This document shows, one piece after another, positions 53,640 to 64,000 of a stretch of DNA of 64,000 nucleotides. The DNA lies in the NCBI RefSeq assembly GCF_963576675.1, contig NC_088913.1:1369001-1433000 (forward strand), given 5' to 3'. The translations under genes and the position numbers were made by a program. How positions within the stretch are numbered: the first letter of the stretch is position 1; every line of letters starts with the position of its first letter. The DNA comes from Euphorbia lathyris. Its lineage: Eukaryota; Streptophyta; Magnoliopsida; Malpighiales; Euphorbiaceae. The notes under the pieces are model-generated. The model was not told where the DNA came from and ran no database searches. It worked only from the letters and a program-made list of their open reading frames with translations.

Positions 53640-56600
53640 ATTAGGAATGTGAGAAAGAGTCGACCCCGGCGTCGTGTGTCATTCAGGAGGCATACCAGTT
53701 ATGTCGTGACATATCCCATACGTCTTTGCCCTGTCATACCTATGTATTGGGACGCATCCTATGCATCCTTGGCATATCTCATGCGTCTTTACCGTGTCGT
53801 TTGTATTCTAACTAGGAGGCATGTCCATTATGTCATGACGTATCCTATGCGTCTTCGCCTTAGCATACTATGCGTATAGTAGCATACCTCGTACATTTGT
53901 CCAGTATCGTAGGCACCGATCAGAAGGTACAACCATTATGTCATGGCGTATCCCCTACGCCTTGGTTTTGGTTTACCCCGTATGTCGCGTCATCTCCTGT
54001 ATATCCTTGCCCGGTTAAGAGGCATACCGTTCTCTCATGACAAATCCCCTATGGCCTGGCTGCGTCGTGTCATCATGTGTCCACCCGTCAGGAGTCCCAC
54101 CTGTCGTGTGGTGACATATTCCTTGTATCTTCACTTTGTTGTACCCCGTAGGACGTAATGCGCCCCATGCATCTTCCATTAGTCGTCCGGGCACCAATCA
54201 AGAGGCATACCTGTCATGTCGCGACATATTCCATATGTCTTTTCCCTGTTGAGCCCCGCTTATTGGGACTCATTCCTGGTGTCTCCACCATGTCATTACA
54301 CACCGTTCAAAAGGTATACTATGTGTGACATAATACCTCCCGTACATCTTCGCCTCTTCCCTTACGCCAAGCGAGAGGCATGAGATTCATGTCCCGCATG
54401 TCATGGTGTATCAGGCGCTTTTTCACCATGTTATATGCGTTTGACGGAGACATACCAATTGGGTTGTGACGTATCCCATACGTCCTTGCCTCGTTCCGCC
54501 TTCCATATCATGAATTGTCTCGTACGTCTCCATCGCGTCAACTATACACTAGTCACAGCATGTACTTAATGCGCCACCGTGCATCGCGTACATCCGGGTA
54601 TTGTCAAGGTTATACATCGCGATAGGTCGCATATGCGTCTTTCATGTCGGATACGCTAGTCTAGAGCCATACACTGTATAGCATGACCTGAGTCCTCGCC
54701 TTGCTAGGTGCCTAACGGAAGACACATCATGTATATCGCAATGTATCTCATGTCATTACCATGTCTCGCATGCCCGTCAAAAGTTCTACCCCGCATGTGT
54801 GATGTGTCTTACATATTAGTCCAGAGGAGCACCTTTAGACCTCGAGGTACTCCCTACGTCTTTGTCGTGTTATACTTTGTGTGGGATACGCCACGCCCAT
54901 CTTTATCGTCCCGTTCATACCATTAGGGGGTATACCGCCTGCATCGTGACCTGCCACACGCACCTTCGCCATCGTGTTTAAGTCATCCGGAGACATATCC
55001 CATATGTCATGACGTACTCCGCCTCCCTCTGTCATGGTTAACAATACCAAACTGCTTGGTGGTCGTACCTTGTTGTCCTAACATTCACATCGTGGGGAAA
55101 ATTCCGTTCACTTTCCACATGGTCAACTCAAGACGTACTAGGTGTGTCGCCATGTCACCGACAACATATCGGTTGTTCAAAAAAAAAAAGAAAAAAAATT
55201 ATCACGACGTCGGTTCCCTCGAGACTCGAATTAACCATTCATCACATGTCTCACACACGTCCTACTTACGCCTCAAGACATACCATGTATGTCGCTACGC
55301 CTTAGCCAACACATCTCAAGATTATGACTGGTACCTTGATCTCAAATAGAACCATAATCTCACGGGTCGTCGTCACCTCCCTTTCGTATCTCAAGACATA
55401 CCCACGGATGTCGCCACGCTATACACCATGCCTAGGTGATTCCAAATTACGTTGTGGTATTATCCATGCCCCTCACCTCGTAGGTTGCCATCATGACCTT
55501 CGCACGCTAAGACATGCCACGTGTGTCGGCGCGCCGTGCACCTATACTCCAAAGTTACGTGGTTGTAAGATCGAAACCTTAGGTGCATATCCCACGCTAA
55601 GACATGCCACGTGTATCAGCTTTCGGTGCATATCCCGTATGTCACCGCTTGTGCCTTAGTCATACGTTGGGCCTTGTCAAAATGTGCCCCACATGTCGCC
55701 TTGTCATTGACAATATTTGTAGCCCACGAATATGTCATTAGGCTATCCAATTCTGGACCGACCTTTGACGTGTGTTCCGTATGTCATCCCTCGCACCTTA
55801 CTCATATATCAAAGACTGAGTCGTTTATACCATCCAGTCAGGGTTAAACTTATGGCACACACCCACATACGCGGTTCGGTACGTCCTATTCGCATGACAA
55901 ATGTCGAGTCACTCATGACATTGAGTTCCAGTCGAATCTGGGGCAAGTTCATATATGTCATCACGTGCATCTTGCTTACACCCCCAACGTCGAGTCATTT
56001 GTATCGACAAGTTCAAGTTGGACTTTTGGCCCGTACCGGTCATATAGAGTGATTCATGTCATCGAGTCCAAGTCACACCCTTAGGCACGTACCCTATGGG
56101 GCCGTCTCGAGCATCCCGCTCATACCTCGACACACTGAGTCGTTCATGTCGTGAGGTTCCTATCAAACTCTTGACGTACGCCCTGTAAATTGTCACTCAT
56201 ATCTTGAGTACGCCTCAAACAGTGGTTTGTTTATGTTGTCAAATCCTCGACACGCTCCCCTTACACCCTTGGTATTATTGTCTATGCGCCCCAAACTCTG
56301 AATTGCCTTATTTACGAGTCTGAGACATATGCCCTATGTGTCGCTATTTGGGTCTCGCTCGTATCAGTAGTATCGAGTTGTTCATACCGCTGCTAAATCC
56401 AACATTTGGCACTTACCTTAAAGGTCTTGGTGTGCGTCCCCATTGCTCCTCGAGTTGTTCATAGTAATAGGTCCTAGTCATCTCAAATATCGGTGATGAA
56501 CCCTATACGTCGTAAATATCCACATAAGATCTTTAGGGATTCTCATAAAACATGTCATCATCAGGTTTGCGCTATGAAACAAATTGACCTTCGACACGTA

Positions 56601-57880
56601 CCGGGTAAGTCGTCGTTTCCGTCTCGTTGATACCTCGATCGAATTAGGACACTTCTCATTCTACCAGACGCACCGATGTCCGCAAATTCATCGAGGTATT
56701 TGGGGTCTCTAGCTTAAGTTAATCCTTAGACTGCACCATGCGTGTCGGTATCGTGTGTAGCTGACACTTCCAATGTTGTCAGAAGGTACCCCTCGAGTCA
56801 TCTCTGTGCTTCATCTATACCCAGAGTTGGTCAGATAATACGTGTGTCGTATGCGTACCCTATTCGTGTCTCGTACCTAGCATGTTGGATTTCCCCCACG
56901 ATGGTCGAAATCCCAAAATCAAGCCATCACATCGTTCGTCAGTTGCGTATAAGTCAATCGTGGGGGCACATTAAGTGGGACTCCCATCCGGCCGTTTGGC
57001 TACCTCTAAGGCATACAACGTACGTCACCGCATTTCCTAAATGCACCACGTTTCGAACCACTCTGCCCAAGCACTAGTGAGTCGAGTAGGAATTAATAAT
57101 TGGCACATGCCTCGATGTTGAAATATGCATCCTAGTCAAACCTCGAGTATCAGGTATTCCGTGTGCATTATCCCGTCAAATAATACCCGTCATTGCAATA
57201 GTTGCTTTCCAAGAGAAGCTGATAATTGGCGCACATCACGTATGTCACTCGCGTCCTCCTTATGCCTTAACCTGTTTGAGGCACGCCCCATGTGTTACCA
57301 CTTTCTGCATAGCCCGCCAAGGTTCCGTTGGTACGTCTACGCATTTGTGTCTTGGGTTTAAACTAACCATCGACCAACACCCCATATGTGGTGGCCTCGT
57401 CCCGCTTGCTTCTAGTTTAGGACACACCCTCTATGCCGGCCTGTTTCAGGAAACTTGTGATTCTCAGAAAGACGTTTCCCTGTTATCAGTATCAATACCA
57501 AGTAAACTATGGACAAGTGCCCCGCATGTCTCCGTCACGGTCTGTTTGAGTCTCGGACATATCATGAGCGTCACATCAGTCCATGTAACACCACGTATCT
57601 TCGAAGTACGTCATTACTACCGGGGAGGGCAATCCCTCACCTACACCTCATGCATGATCGCTTAGGTTGTTCTTTTTAGATCGTGAGTCGTATCAATGTA
57701 CCAAGTATGTCATTCCCACCGCTCATGTCGCTACCCCTCTAATGTATCTACACGTCACGAATATCATCGGGGTACACTCTCATTTACCTAGCGCCCTAGG
57801 GAATTTTACTTACCATGAGGGTCGTCTCAATCTCACAAGTGTCAGTCGTGTCAAGCGTCATTCAACATTGTACATCTTAT
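53640..57880. repeat. 4.2-kb degenerate tandem repeat field
   Basis: In the first part (to about 55000) a motif around CATGACGTATCCCATACGTC, preceded by (A/G)AGGCATACC, recurs at irregular steps of about 60-130 bp, for example near 53682, 53814, 53919, 54018, 54089, 54199, 54308, 54369 and 54455. In the later part, phrases like AAGACATGCCACGTGTGTC and TATGTC..CGC recur. The copies are strongly diverged. No reading frame persists, so this is an old satellite-like expansion inside the element. Confidence 0.7.
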
Positions 57881-58176
57881 AAAGCATTGCAAGGTAAACT
57901 TGTAGGGTTCGTACTAATGTGTGTATAACAGTTGAAATGGTTTCAAGCATCGGCACTTCCAAACAGGTAAGTTAGCACAAACGATCGAAGTACTGCCAAC
58001 GGCTCTGGTAAATAAAAAGAAAAAAAGAAAAAAGGGGTTTAGCTCCAGTCAAGTCGTGTTTATGTTGTGAGAAATAAAGCGCAGATCACGAATCATGCAT
58101 ACATCCATCTATAGGAGGCACAAATAGATAGCTTTAGCATTCGCATCGCACGTGCATTGCATCATCAAAATTCATA

Positions 58177-58986
58177 ATGCCTAAAAAGCTCCACTCATCG
58201 ATCCTTTCTCTTTCCTTGTTAGAAACCCAACTCATGGCCCAGTCCAACAATTCAAACCATAATCTTGAGAGCCGTGTGCAAGGGGCTTTAGCCAAATACA
58301 TCTTTTCTAATGAGTTCAAACGTGCTCTTAATGATCCGGAGAATGTTAAGCATAAGGGGGTTGAAAATTCCCAGGAGATGATAGGAGATTTCAATCTCAG
58401 AGTAGAAATCGAGCGAGTTCTTCCTGATATCCTTGCTTCAGATGAATTCAAGATAGAGCTGAAAAGGTTGGTCAGGGAGGTCCTGAGCGAGTCACTAGTC
58501 GCGGAGATCCCGAAAGCTGCTATGGAGAAACCTATGTTCCAGCTCACGTCACAAGTTAACCCACAAACATTCACTCCACCAAGGGTAGTCTCACACCATA
58601 TTTCACGAACACAACAAGATCCACACCATCGGGGACATGAGATTACCAGGGTTGTTCGCCCTCCATCGCCCACTCAGTATAGGAGAGAAGGAAGGGAATT
58701 CTCCACTTTCGCCCAACCCTTGTTTGAAGTGTTGGAGGGTCTACGAATGCATGACATACTTCATCCTCTACCAGCCATGAGAGATCAAACCACTGAATTA
58801 GTCAAACGCAGGGGATACTGCCACTTCCACCAGAAATATGGTCACGAAACAAGCACTTGCATGAGGTTGAAACATGAAATCCAAGATCTCATCGAAGCTG
58901 GAAAGATAAGTGATCCAGATCTTTCTCAACAGATAAAGCCTTCGACTTGTTCCTTGAATGGCAAAGTCTACAACGGATCAAGATAA
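58177..58986 (+). CDS. gag: Tat-type gag remnant lacking the capsid core
   Basis: An open reading frame of 269 codons. ATG 58177 opens the frame; ATG 58234 (MAQSNNSNHN) is an alternative. The first 130 residues are charged and helical. The second half has FAQPLFEVLEGLRMHDILHP and then a Tat-type knuckle C-x2-H-x4-H-x4-C (CHFHQKYGHETSTC) followed by LKHEIQDLIEAGKI, which matches the knuckle region of Gypsy-2 gag (CEYHSGAQGHTIENC, FKRKVQQLVKAG). The Retrotrans_gag capsid core expected between these parts is absent. It is uninterrupted, so a shortened RNA-binding Gag may be kept for packaging. That role is inferred. Confidence 0.75.
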   Translation: MPKKLHSSILSLSLLETQLMAQSNNSNHNLESRVQGALAKYIFSNEFKRALNDPENVKHKGVENSQEMIGDFNLRVEIERVLPDILASDEFKIELKRLVREVLSESLVAEIPKAAMEKPMFQLTSQVNPQTFTPPRVVSHHISRTQQDPHHRGHEITRVVRPPSPTQYRREGREFSTFAQPLFEVLEGLRMHDILHPLPAMRDQTTELVKRRGYCHFHQKYGHETSTCMRLKHEIQDLIEAGKISDPDLSQQIKPSTCSLNGKVYNGSR

Positions 58987-61277
58987 TCTAAAGAAGAAGT
59001 TCCCGAGATTGAGGACACTTATGAAGCAGGAGAACTTGAAGCTTCCCGAAGTAGTATGAGAGAGAGGATTGCACTTGTAGTCTTTATCCTTGTCTTTTAT
59101 TTTATCTTCTATTCCACAAGATGTTATTAACCTCCTTTTGAATTCAATGAAATTTCGTTTCCGCAAATTTATCCTAAGCATACGTACTTACATTTGATAT
59201 CTACTCAATTGAGATATCCCCGCTTCTATCATGGCACGGACGTAAGATCTAGAATATACTTATTGCTCAGTACTTAACCGCTGAAGAGAGAAAATTAAGA
59301 GGGTAAAAAAAAATAAAAAATAAGTCAGGAGAAGCGATTCCCTGACTCTATGATGATAAGTCGGGCGTAGACCCATCAAACGAAGGGTTCTCACCGGCTT
59401 TTGCCAAGAAGAAGATCGAGCGACAATCAACAAAGTCCAAAAGAGAGAAAAAGAAAAGAAAATATGGAGAAAGCGACAAGCCCTCAGAGCCATACTTACA
59501 CTGAGGCACCGACAAAGATTTCTCCCCCCAAAGGGATACACAAATACAGGAGTGCGCCATTCAGAACGAGGCAGGGGCAACTAACCTATCATCGATAGAA
59601 TATTTCGTTCCAGGATCAACAAAAGGGTTTAGACCTATGATGACTCAAAGTTAAACAAGGAAAGAAAAAATGAAGCTAAAAAGGCCCAGGGGCAAAGTCC
59701 AGTCAATCGGAAGTAAAAGAAAATAAATCAAAAGCTGACGCGATCAGCCAAGAGGCGTCAAGGTGGCAAGAGCGGTTGACATTGCCCAACAAATGTGTAA
59801 TCAAACAGAAGCTCACTGTAACGAAGGAAGATCAAAGACGGAGTCAAGTGAAGTCGAAGGCGACGACAAAGTTCAGATCTTTAATCAATCTCAAGGGAAC
59901 CGAGGAATTCTTCTCATGAAAATTTGAAAAAAAAAGAAAGAAAGAAAGAAAGAAAATCCCGATAGGTTGAAAATCCGCAAAGGGCGGCCTATGCAACAAT
60001 AAGGGACACCCCAATAAGTGAAAACCCCACGGGGCGCTTGTTTGAAAATTCCGGGGTAAAAGAAGAGAGTTAAAATAATTGAAGTGGGAAAACCCGAAAG
60101 GGCATACTTCGGTGACAGTGGTTAATAAACTGAGCAGTAAACAATTCAATGTATGTTTGCCAAGTGCTTTATTTAAGCTAGACGGTTGCATTTGCAATAA
60201 AAACACCCGCATCAATAGACACCCCATCCCAACTAAAGTCGCCTCGACACCCATGAACCGATCCAAAATCTATAAAAAAAAAAAAGACTATTCTTCTCTC
60301 TCATGCTCCATGAAGTTTTGTTCCTTTGCTCCTCTGTTGTCCTCTCACGAGTCAAACTTCGACCGAAGCAACTACTCTCGAACGGCAATATCCCTAGCTT
60401 GAGCGCACGTGAAATTTCACCTCGAGTTGGCAGGGGCATGCGCTCGCATCAACTTCTAACTCACACCAAGACGGTAACTCCAATCGCGGGCACGACCATA
60501 CAATCAGATCACCATCCATCTCGCTCCGGAAGCTTCTCCATTAACGAAGGCATCAGGCATGAACTCATCATCAAATGCTCAGCATAGAAGCGGCCCATGG
60601 ATATGAATCCCCTGTGCTATCCGGTATCATTCACAATAAAAAAATTGAACAAAAGGGTTGGATTGAAAACCTCAAAAGAGGCGATCCAAGCAAAAGGAGA
60701 GATAGAGAAAATCAGTGAGATATAGAAAAGATAAATCGAAAACCCCTAGGGGCGATTCATGCAAAAGGAGAGATAGAGAATATCGGAGAGATCCCGTTGA
60801 GTTGAAAACCCGAAAAGGGCGGCTCAAGCAAAAATTAGGGAAAAAATGAATACGTCAATCTCGGGTTAAAGGCGAGAGTCCCTTGACGCAAGCTCATCAA
60901 AACCAAATCCCCATCCTTATAACCATTGGCTTCAAACCTGTACTCGCCCTCATCCTCGCCCGGAAACATCATTTCTCGATCTAAAGCTACCGAAATCCTT
61001 TAGTCTATGAAAAGGGTATTCGCCCGACCACCTCATCCATACATACGTAGTCTCCACACGCACGTACGCCCACATAAAGCTAACCACATAGGTCACGCTT
61101 ACGCGCATACATAGTTTGCATACACACATACATCCACGCATCTACATAAAGCAAAACACATAGGTCACGCATACGCACAGTCAGACACACGCACGATCAC
61201 CTGCACACACACACATAAGTATTTACATGCATCCATAGACTAGGCTACATTCACCCATCCATATGCATCACTACACG
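58987..61277 (+). other. Gypsy-3 3' noncoding region with AACCC/GGG stem motifs
   Basis: No gene is seen. Six copies of a short stem motif with consensus TTGAAAACCC-n4-GGGCG lie at about 59967-59995, 60018-60040, 60085-60108, 60661-60697, 60736-60768 and 60801-60835. Several are followed by CAAGCAAAA or ATGCAAAAGG. Around 60990-61260 the DNA is rich in CATACA/CACACA strings, with a 36-bp segment repeated at 61074 and 61143. Confidence 0.6.
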
Positions 61278-61905
61278 CCTGCGGTCGATTTAGGGACTAG
61301 GGTCGCTAGAAAGAGCTATCTTACCTGCGGTCGATTTAGAGACCAGGGTTGCTTTTGAGCCATTTTACCCGCGGTCGTGGACCAGGGTTGCTTTTGAGCC
61401 ATCTGACTCACGGTCTCAGACCGGAGTTGCTTTTGAGCCATCGGACTCACGGTCGCAGACCGGAATTGCTTTTGAGCCATTTGACTCACGGTCGCAGACC
61501 GGAGTTGCTATTGAGCCATTACGCCTGCGGTCGATTTAGAGACCAGGGTTGCTTTTGAGCCATTTTACCCGCGGTCGTGGACCAGGGTTGCTTTTGAGCC
61601 ATTTGACTCACGGTCGCAGACCGGAGTTGCTTTTGAGCCATCTGACTCACGGTCACAGACCAGAGTTGCTTTTGAGCCATCTGACTCACGGTCGCAGACC
61701 GGAGTTGCTTTTGAGCCATCTGACTCACGGTCGCAGACCGGAGTTGCTTTTGAGCCATCTGACACACGGTCGCAGACCGGAGTTGCTTTTGAGCCATCTG
61801 ACTCACGGTCGCAGATCGGAGTTGCTTTTGAGCCATCTGACTCATGGTCGCAGACCGGAGTTGCTTTTGAGCCATATTTACCTAAGATCGTAGACTAGGG
61901 TAGCT
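61278..61905. repeat. 39-bp minisatellite array A, about 14 copies
   Basis: The unit is about TTGAGCCATCTGACTCACGG followed by TCGCAGACCGGAGTTGCTT. Early units carry TTTACCCGCGG or GATTTAGAGACC variants. Since 39 is divisible by 3, both strands stay open (61549-61893 plus, 61519-61875 minus), which gives 13-residue repeats. These are not genes. Confidence 0.92.
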
Positions 61906-62690
61906 GTTTAGCCATTATCCTCGCAATCTTGAAATAGGGTAGCTGTTTAGCCATTATCCCTGCAATCTTGAAATGGGGTAGCTGTTTAGCCATTATCCCC
62001 GCAGTCGTAAACCAGGGTAGCTGTTTAGCCATCATCCCCGCAGTCGTAAACCAGTGTAGCTGTTTAGCCATCATCCCCGTGATCTTGAAATAGGGTAGCT
62101 GTTTAGCCATTATCCCCGTGATCTTGAAATAGGATAGCTGTTTAGCCATTATCCCCGCAATCTTGAAATAGGGTAGCTGTTTAGCCATTATCCCCGTAAT
62201 CTTGAAATAGGGTAGCTGTTTAGCCATTATCCCCGTGATCTTGAAATAGGGTAGCTGTTTAGCCATTATCCCCGCAACCTTGAAACCAGGGTAGCTGTTT
62301 AGCCATCATCCCCGTAGTCGTAAACCAGGGTAGCTGTTTAGCCATCATCCCCGCGATCTTGAAATAGGGTAGCTTTTTAGCCATTATCCCCGCGATCTTG
62401 AAATAGGGTAGCTGTTTAGCCATCATCCCCGTAGTCGTAAACCAGGGTAGCTGTTTAGCCATCATCCCCGCGATCTTGAAATAGGGTAGCTTTTTAGCCA
62501 TTATCCCCGCGATCTTGAAATAGGATAGCTGTTTAGCCATTATCCCAGCAGTCGTAAATCAGGGTAGCTATTTAGCCATTATCCCCGCAATCTTGAAATA
62601 GGGTAGCTGTTTAGCCATTATCCCCGCGGTCGTAAACTAGGGCAGCTATTTAGCCATTATCCCCGCGGTCGTGAACTAGGGTGCAGCCCG
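61906..62690. repeat. 39-bp minisatellite array B, about 20 copies
   Basis: The unit is about GGGTAGCTGTTTAGCCATTA followed by TCCCCGCGATCTTGAAATA. It comes in two forms, ending CTTGAAATA or CGTAAACCA. The GCCAT core and the unit length match array A, so the arrays share an origin. At about 62310-62544 a three-unit block of 117 bp is repeated twice (higher-order repeat). Confidence 0.92.
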
Positions 62691-62855
62691 AAGCAGAGTC
62701 TGATGCAGTCAGAGAGCAACGCCGGAGCGCGCAGCGCAAAGGTCAGGTATGTTTCCTCCTACTCGTTACGTGTCTTTTACTTTTATATGTTTTACATTGC
62801 ATGTGTTACGTTAGCAAAAACGTTTTCGAACCACACACATCACTGTCAAAATAGA

Positions 62856-62869
62856 AAAGTAGGGGCAAC
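62856..62869 (+). promoter_or_regulatory. Polypurine tract region of Gypsy-3
   Basis: AAAGTAGGGGCAAC abuts the start of the second LTR, as in Gypsy-2. Confidence 0.7.
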
Positions 62870-63288
62870 TGTAGACACCGAGTCGGAGGACCTGTGACGA
62901 AAACCTGAAACAAGACGGTCGAAGCGATTGATTCCGAAAGTTTTGAAAAATATATAGAGAATAATAAGCTGGGGAAAATTAACGGCACGGCACGGGCCCA
63001 CAACGGCATCCCGCACGCGGACGACGATGGTCGAACGCCGGCTTGACGGCTCGAGACGTGCGCGCGGCGTCCGTCGGATGCACCGCGAGTGGCACGCTCT
63101 CGACGCCCGAGCAATGCCTGGGACCGCTGGCGGTGCGCGCCCTCGTGGGCCGTTGAGCACACGTGCCTGGCAGCGTGGAGCGCGCGTTCGGCGGCCGCGA
63201 CGTGCGAGCGTCTAGCTGCGCAGAACGCGCGCTCGGCGGCCACGGAATGCACGCGTCCGACGGCGCGGGGCACGCCCCGAGGGTCGCC
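62870..63288 (+). mobile_element. Gypsy-3 3' LTR, first 419 bp only
   Basis: Aligns without gaps to 48574-48992 with 10 differences. It stops abruptly at GAGGGTCGCC, after which unrelated AT-rich DNA follows, so 2.57 kb of the LTR is lost. Confidence 0.92.
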
Positions 63289-63730
63289 ATTGACTAATTT
63301 TTTTACATGGAGAAATGATGTTTTGATGAAGGGTTAAGTGTATAGAAAAGAGATAAAGGTTTTTGGGGAAAAGGTAAATTTTCTGGAAAAATTATATGTC
63401 TTGTTCCTGATACTGCATTTGCGGAACCCGATATGCAATTTGAAAAATTTCCATTCCCTTCTGATGTAATTGCTAGCCGAATTTCTTTTCTGTAGACTCC
63501 TTCTGTGAATTTCATTGATAATCAAATCTCCAGTCTATCTTTGAAAAAAAAACTTGGATTTTTTTTTTATCTGCAAACATCTAATTGCAAACGTTAAATA
63601 ACAACGAGGATTTAGTCCTAGCGACCATCCTCAAAAATAAAAAACTATAAAGTAAATAAATACATATACTATAAACTAAGGTTCGGAATAAACACGAAAA
63701 ATATAAATTTTTGTTTAAAAATTTGGCGTT
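63289..63730 (-). other. Probable leader of a second Athila-like element
   Basis: On the minus strand this follows the primer site at 63731-63750. It is AT-rich with only short ORFs (for example 63303-63515 minus), none recognised. Its far end is cut by the Gypsy-3 LTR fragment. Confidence 0.4.
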
Positions 63731-63750
63731 CCCCGGCAACGGCGGTAAAA
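63731..63750 (-). promoter_or_regulatory. Primer binding site, Asp tRNA-like, partly diverged
   Basis: On the minus strand TTTTACCGCCGTTGCCGGGG lies here. CCGTTGCCGGGG matches the Athila site (TGGCGCCGTTGCCGGGGA), while the first bases differ. Confidence 0.6.
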
Positions 63751-63753
63751 ACT

Positions 63754-64000
63754 TGTTGAGCGATTTCCGCAAGTGCACGGTATACGCTTGTAGTAATAAA
63801 AGATATCGAACCCACAGGAAATGCTTTTTAACTAAAACTTTATTTAATTCGGTTTTAATCACGTGTTTAGGTTTAATAAAAGAAATTTGTTTAATTGATT
63901 GAATTGGTTTTGGTAAATTAGGATTAGATAGAAGTATTATATCGAGTTTATAGAACAGTTCTGTCTTGGGATTTTGATTACAAGACAGATACTACCGTAA
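63754..64000 (-). mobile_element. Partial LTR of a second Athila-like element, runs off window
   Basis: Read on the minus strand the LTR would end in CGCTCAACA just before the primer site. The segment 'gcaagtgcacggtatacgct' and the following 'tatcgaacccacagg' resemble the matching part of the Athila LTR at 12840-12910 (aagtgtacc, tatcgaatccacggg), which supports the family call. Confidence 0.55.

Larger units (their letters stand above)
48574..63288 (+). mobile_element. Gypsy-3: non-autonomous Tat-type element (gag remnant only)
   Basis: The 5' LTR (48574-51559) and the first 419 bp of a second LTR (62870-63288) flank 11.3 kb. Between them are an Arg-tRNA type primer site, a long noncoding leader, a 4-kb degenerate repeat field, one gag-like ORF, two 39-bp arrays and a purine tract. 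No protease, RT or integrase sequence was found. Such large elements with only gag depend on enzymes from autonomous relatives. The Gypsy-2-like purine tract and primer site point to the Tat group. Confidence 0.85.

Noticed and set aside
53649..57882. Numerous ORFs of 60-130 codons in the degenerate repeat field
   Set aside because: Short, overlapping, no shared frame between repeat units, and no domain recognised.
61278..62690. Long ORFs on both strands with 13-residue repeats (61519-61893, 61895-62540)
   Set aside because: They arise because the 39-bp unit is a multiple of three and lacks stops. There is no start context, domain or variation expected of a protein.
1..64000. Endogenous pararetrovirus or a host gene cluster
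   Set aside because: No movement protein, coat or caulimovirus-type RT was seen. All RT regions belong to Copia, Athila, Ogre or RTE lineages. No multi-exon host gene could be supported.

Overview
The window is plant nuclear DNA, most likely from a eudicot, although the species cannot be told. It is almost entirely a stack of nested retrotransposons, and I see no intact host gene, tRNA, rRNA or CRISPR array. The evidence is the lineages present: Sirevirus-type Copia elements with initiator-Met tRNA primer sites, an Athila-type Gypsy element with an Asp-tRNA type primer site, very large Tat/Ogre-type Gypsy elements with Arg-tRNA type primer sites, a DUF4283 LINE ORF1, and an RTE LINE with a (TTG)n tail.

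Layout, left to right. 1-3013: AT-rich DNA with three foldback (MITE-like) elements. 3031-4495: a broken LINE ORF1. 4492-17476: Copia-1, a Sirevirus-type element with a truncated 5' LTR, gag, an extra coiled-coil ORF and a full 3' LTR. It was invaded by a minus-strand Athila element (about 5816-13727), and a later deletion removed the Athila 3' LTR together with the Copia pol. 17477-19141: LINE RNase H and retroposon debris. 19142-25729: Copia-2, a second Sirevirus-type element with LTR, gag, pol and only the start of its extra ORF, which is cut by the next element. 25730-48573: Gypsy-2, an Ogre-type element of about 23 kb with 3.2-kb LTRs. It carries an unrecognised intact ORF of 402 codons, a DUF7745-type ORF with a 24-heptad coiled coil, gag, protease, a 191-nt GT-AG intron, a long RT/RNase H/second RNase H/integrase ORF, and minisatellites in its 3' region. 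A 624-bp RTE LINE with 17-bp target duplications sits inside it. 48574-63288: Gypsy-3, a non-autonomous Tat-type element inserted in the Gypsy-2 3' LTR. It has a 3-kb GC-rich LTR with a palindrome cluster just upstream of a TATA box, a gag remnant, a 4-kb degenerate repeat field and two 39-bp minisatellite arrays. 63289-64000: the leader, primer site and LTR start of another minus-strand Athila-like element that runs off the window.

How the parts relate: each younger element interrupts an older one (Copia-2, then Gypsy-2, then Gypsy-3; Copia-1, then Athila). Coding regions are mostly broken. Where the ancestral codon can be guessed, most premature stops fit C-to-T or G-to-A changes (CAG to TAG, CAA to TAA, CGA to TGA, TGG to TAG), as expected of methylated, silenced transposons. 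The features most worth a second look are the intact unknown ORF, the DUF7745/heptad ORF and the frame-joining intron of Gypsy-2, the palindrome-loaded LTR of Gypsy-3, the likely internal promoter before the Copia-2 extra ORF, and an antisense gene-like module inside both Gypsy-2 LTRs.
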